From the NCBI GenBank assembly GCA_964369725.1, contig CAYJGC010000001.1, positions 62,001 to 126,000 of the forward strand: DNA of 64,000 nt, in the 5' to 3' direction. Positions within the stretch are counted from its first letter, which is position 1. Every line of letters begins with the position of its first letter. Shown piece by piece: positions 62,818 through 64,000 of this stretch. This DNA comes from Paraeggerthella sp964369725 (lineage in GTDB: Bacteria > Actinomycetota > Coriobacteriia > Coriobacteriales > Eggerthellaceae). A program made the translations under genes and the position numbers. The notes beneath the pieces are model-generated. The model saw only the letters and a program-made list of their open reading frames with translations. It was not told where the DNA came from and searched no databases.

Positions 62818-64000
62818 TTACTCACTGGGATCCGGAGTTGGTGTTGGGGTGGGACTGGGCGTTTCTTGGAAGGTGACAGTGACGGTAATGTTGTTGACTA
62901 TATTTGCTACCGTAAATGTTCCTCCGCTTTTTGATACCGAATAGCTCTGGCCATTGGTGTCGGTGACAGAAACGACTTCGCTGCCAGAGTTTGGTGTTAC
63001 CGTGAAGGTGATGCTTTCACCTTCTTTGACGGTCATGCTCCCTGGTGTTACCTGGCCTCCTCCGCCATTTACGTTAGCGGCCACTGTAAAGGTTTGCGCT
63101 TCAGGCTTGCCGGTGCTCACTTCAATATATACGGTATCGCCTTTTTTAAGTTTACCTGAGTTGGGACTTTGGCTAATAACAGAGCCTTGAGCTACGGTTT
63201 CGCTTGTGTTCTGTCCAACCTCTACCTTAAATCCTGCATTAGTAAGCGTGGTACTTGCTTCTCCTTGAGTTTTGCCAACAACGTTTGGCACATCGATTGA
63301 TTCAGAGCCTGAGGAAAGGTGGATAGTAACTACTGTTCCGGTAGCAACTTTGCTACCGGCTTCAATGCTTTGTCGAGCGACAAGTCCTTCGGCAACGGTG
63401 TCAGAAGATTCTGAGGCTCCGGTAGTTGCTTTCAGGCCTGCGTCAGTTAAGAGCTTTTCTGCCTCTTCAGGCGTTTTTCCTACAAGGTCGGGGACGTTTA
63501 TGTCGCCTGTGCCTGCCGACACAGAAAGGGTAATCTGACTGCCCTTGTCTGCCGTAGTGCCGCCTTTGGGGTCTTGACTTATTACGTAGCCCTTCTCTAT
63601 GGTTTCGCTGTTTGTTTCGGTAATCTTAACTTTGAATCCTGCAGCCTCTAGCTCCTGAGTGGCCTTTTCGCTGGTCATTTCAACTACCGTTGGCACATTT
63701 ACTTGTTCTGCGTTGTCGCTTCCGCCTAAAAGAGCAAAAGCAATGCCGCCTATTATGGCAAGAGCGGCCAAAATGCTCACTACAATAGCCACGGTTTTCT
63801 TGTTGTCTTTAGGTTCTTCCTCTTTGCGGTAACTGCGCGTTGGCGAAACAGTTGCTGTTTCAGGAGTAAGGGGATTCATAACAGCAGTTCCTGCCGCGGG
63901 GATAGCTGCAGGAGCCATGACAGAGGTTTGTGCGTTGGTGAACCCGCCATCAAGATTGACGGGGCGGCCAGCAAGGTAATCATTGAGGGCAAGACGCATG
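62818..64000 (-). CDS. PASTA-domain Ser/Thr protein kinase, C-terminal part (5' end missing)
   Basis: The frame is open to the window edge; the kinase domain lies outside. Visible are the juxtamembrane linker with DYLAGRPVN, a membrane helix (TVAIVVSILAALAIIGGIAFALL) and three PASTA domains (each xVPxVVGxTxxEAxxxLxxAGF...). These bind muropeptides in StkP/PrkC/PknB. A C-terminal ~80-residue module follows (FTVAANVNGGGGQVTPGSMTV, a strand-rich InlB-B-repeat-like domain), ending in a Pro/Thr-rich tail (TPSPTPTPTPDPSE). The extra module is unusual for this kinase family. Cell-wall sensing is the expected role. Confidence 0.9.
   Translation of the reverse strand, partial: MRLALNDYLAGRPVNLDGGFTNAQTSVMAPAAIPAAGTAVMNPLTPETATVSPTRSYRKEEEPKDNKKTVAIVVSILAALAIIGGIAFALLGGSDNAEQVNVPTVVEMTSEKATQELEAAGFKVKITETNSETIEKGYVISQDPKGGTTADKGSQITLSVSAGTGDINVPDLVGKTPEEAEKLLTDAGLKATTGASESSDTVAEGLVARQSIEAGSKVATGTVVTIHLSSGSESIDVPNVVGKTQGEASTTLTNAGFKVEVGQNTSETVAQGSVISQSPNSGKLKKGDTVYIEVSTGKPEAQTFTVAANVNGGGGQVTPGSMTVKEGESITFTVTPNSGSEVVSVTDTNGQSYSVSKSGGTFTVANIVNNITVTVTFQETPSPTPTPTPDPSE

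Overview
The window looks like a piece of chromosome from an anaerobic actinobacterium of the class Coriobacteriia, probably near the Eggerthellaceae. This is inferred from gene content, not from a marker-gene comparison. The supporting signs are a parABS locus with perfect parS boxes, a full menaquinone pathway, a twin-arginine FAD reductase beside its own regulator, an NRAMP-related magnesium transporter of the type known from Eggerthella lenta, a BspA-like sortase-anchored surface protein and a PASTA kinase. Base composition is clearly AT-rich in the first ~8 kb, which fits an origin-proximal parAB locus, and is more balanced later. No insertion sequence, prophage, CRISPR array or rRNA gene was seen. 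Three tRNA genes are present.

Layout. 0-12 kb: parA (cut by the window edge) and parB, rlmN (convergent), ddl, an unrecognised tail-anchored protein, a DinG-type helicase fused to a DnaQ-type exonuclease, and two large unrecognised membrane proteins. One of these is a degenerate M28 peptidase carrying a very long disordered insert. 12-21 kb: a DUF5679 zinc-ribbon protein, citrate synthase, tRNA-Ser(UGA), tadA, ispE, tRNA-Ser(GCU), a shikimate-kinase-like protein, an L,D-transpeptidase, rlmH, exonuclease III, folE and an ACT-domain protein. 21-29.5 kb: the menaquinone cluster menF-menD-menH-menB-menE/C, which covers every step from chorismate to DHNA-CoA, with MenE and MenC fused. 29.6-41.6 kb: an APC permease, an isolated AAA_14/DUF4143 ATPase in a small accessory patch, a CNNM/CorC-like protein, an amidohydrolase, purE, an iorA-iorB-paaK operon for arylpyruvate/arylacetyl-CoA metabolism, and an AzgA-like purine permease.

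41.6-51.3 kb: apbE, the 1270-aa BspA-like LPXTG protein, a PepSY lipoprotein, tRNA-Arg(ACG), a PRC/MgtE-N/CBS sensor-like protein next to an NRMT-type Mg2+/Mn2+ transporter behind a structured leader, and an Rrf2 regulator. 51.6-64 kb: 5-formyl-THF cyclo-ligase, a TetR-like regulator divergent from a Tat-exported FAD reductase with palindromes between them, an NhaC antiporter, an SSS symporter, a DUF4190 protein, an ABC-2 export pair and the C-terminal part of a PASTA Ser/Thr kinase.

How the parts fit: menaquinone synthesis, the exported flavoprotein and ApbE point to anaerobic respiration with organic acceptors. IorAB/PaaK points to ferredoxin-linked aromatic amino acid metabolism. ParA, ParB and three parS boxes (two inside genes) form a chromosome segregation locus. 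The most interesting regions are the parS boxes embedded in non-conserved protein segments, the NRMT/MgtE-sensor pair with its folded leader, the pseudo-M28 protein and the divergent regulator/flavoprotein unit.
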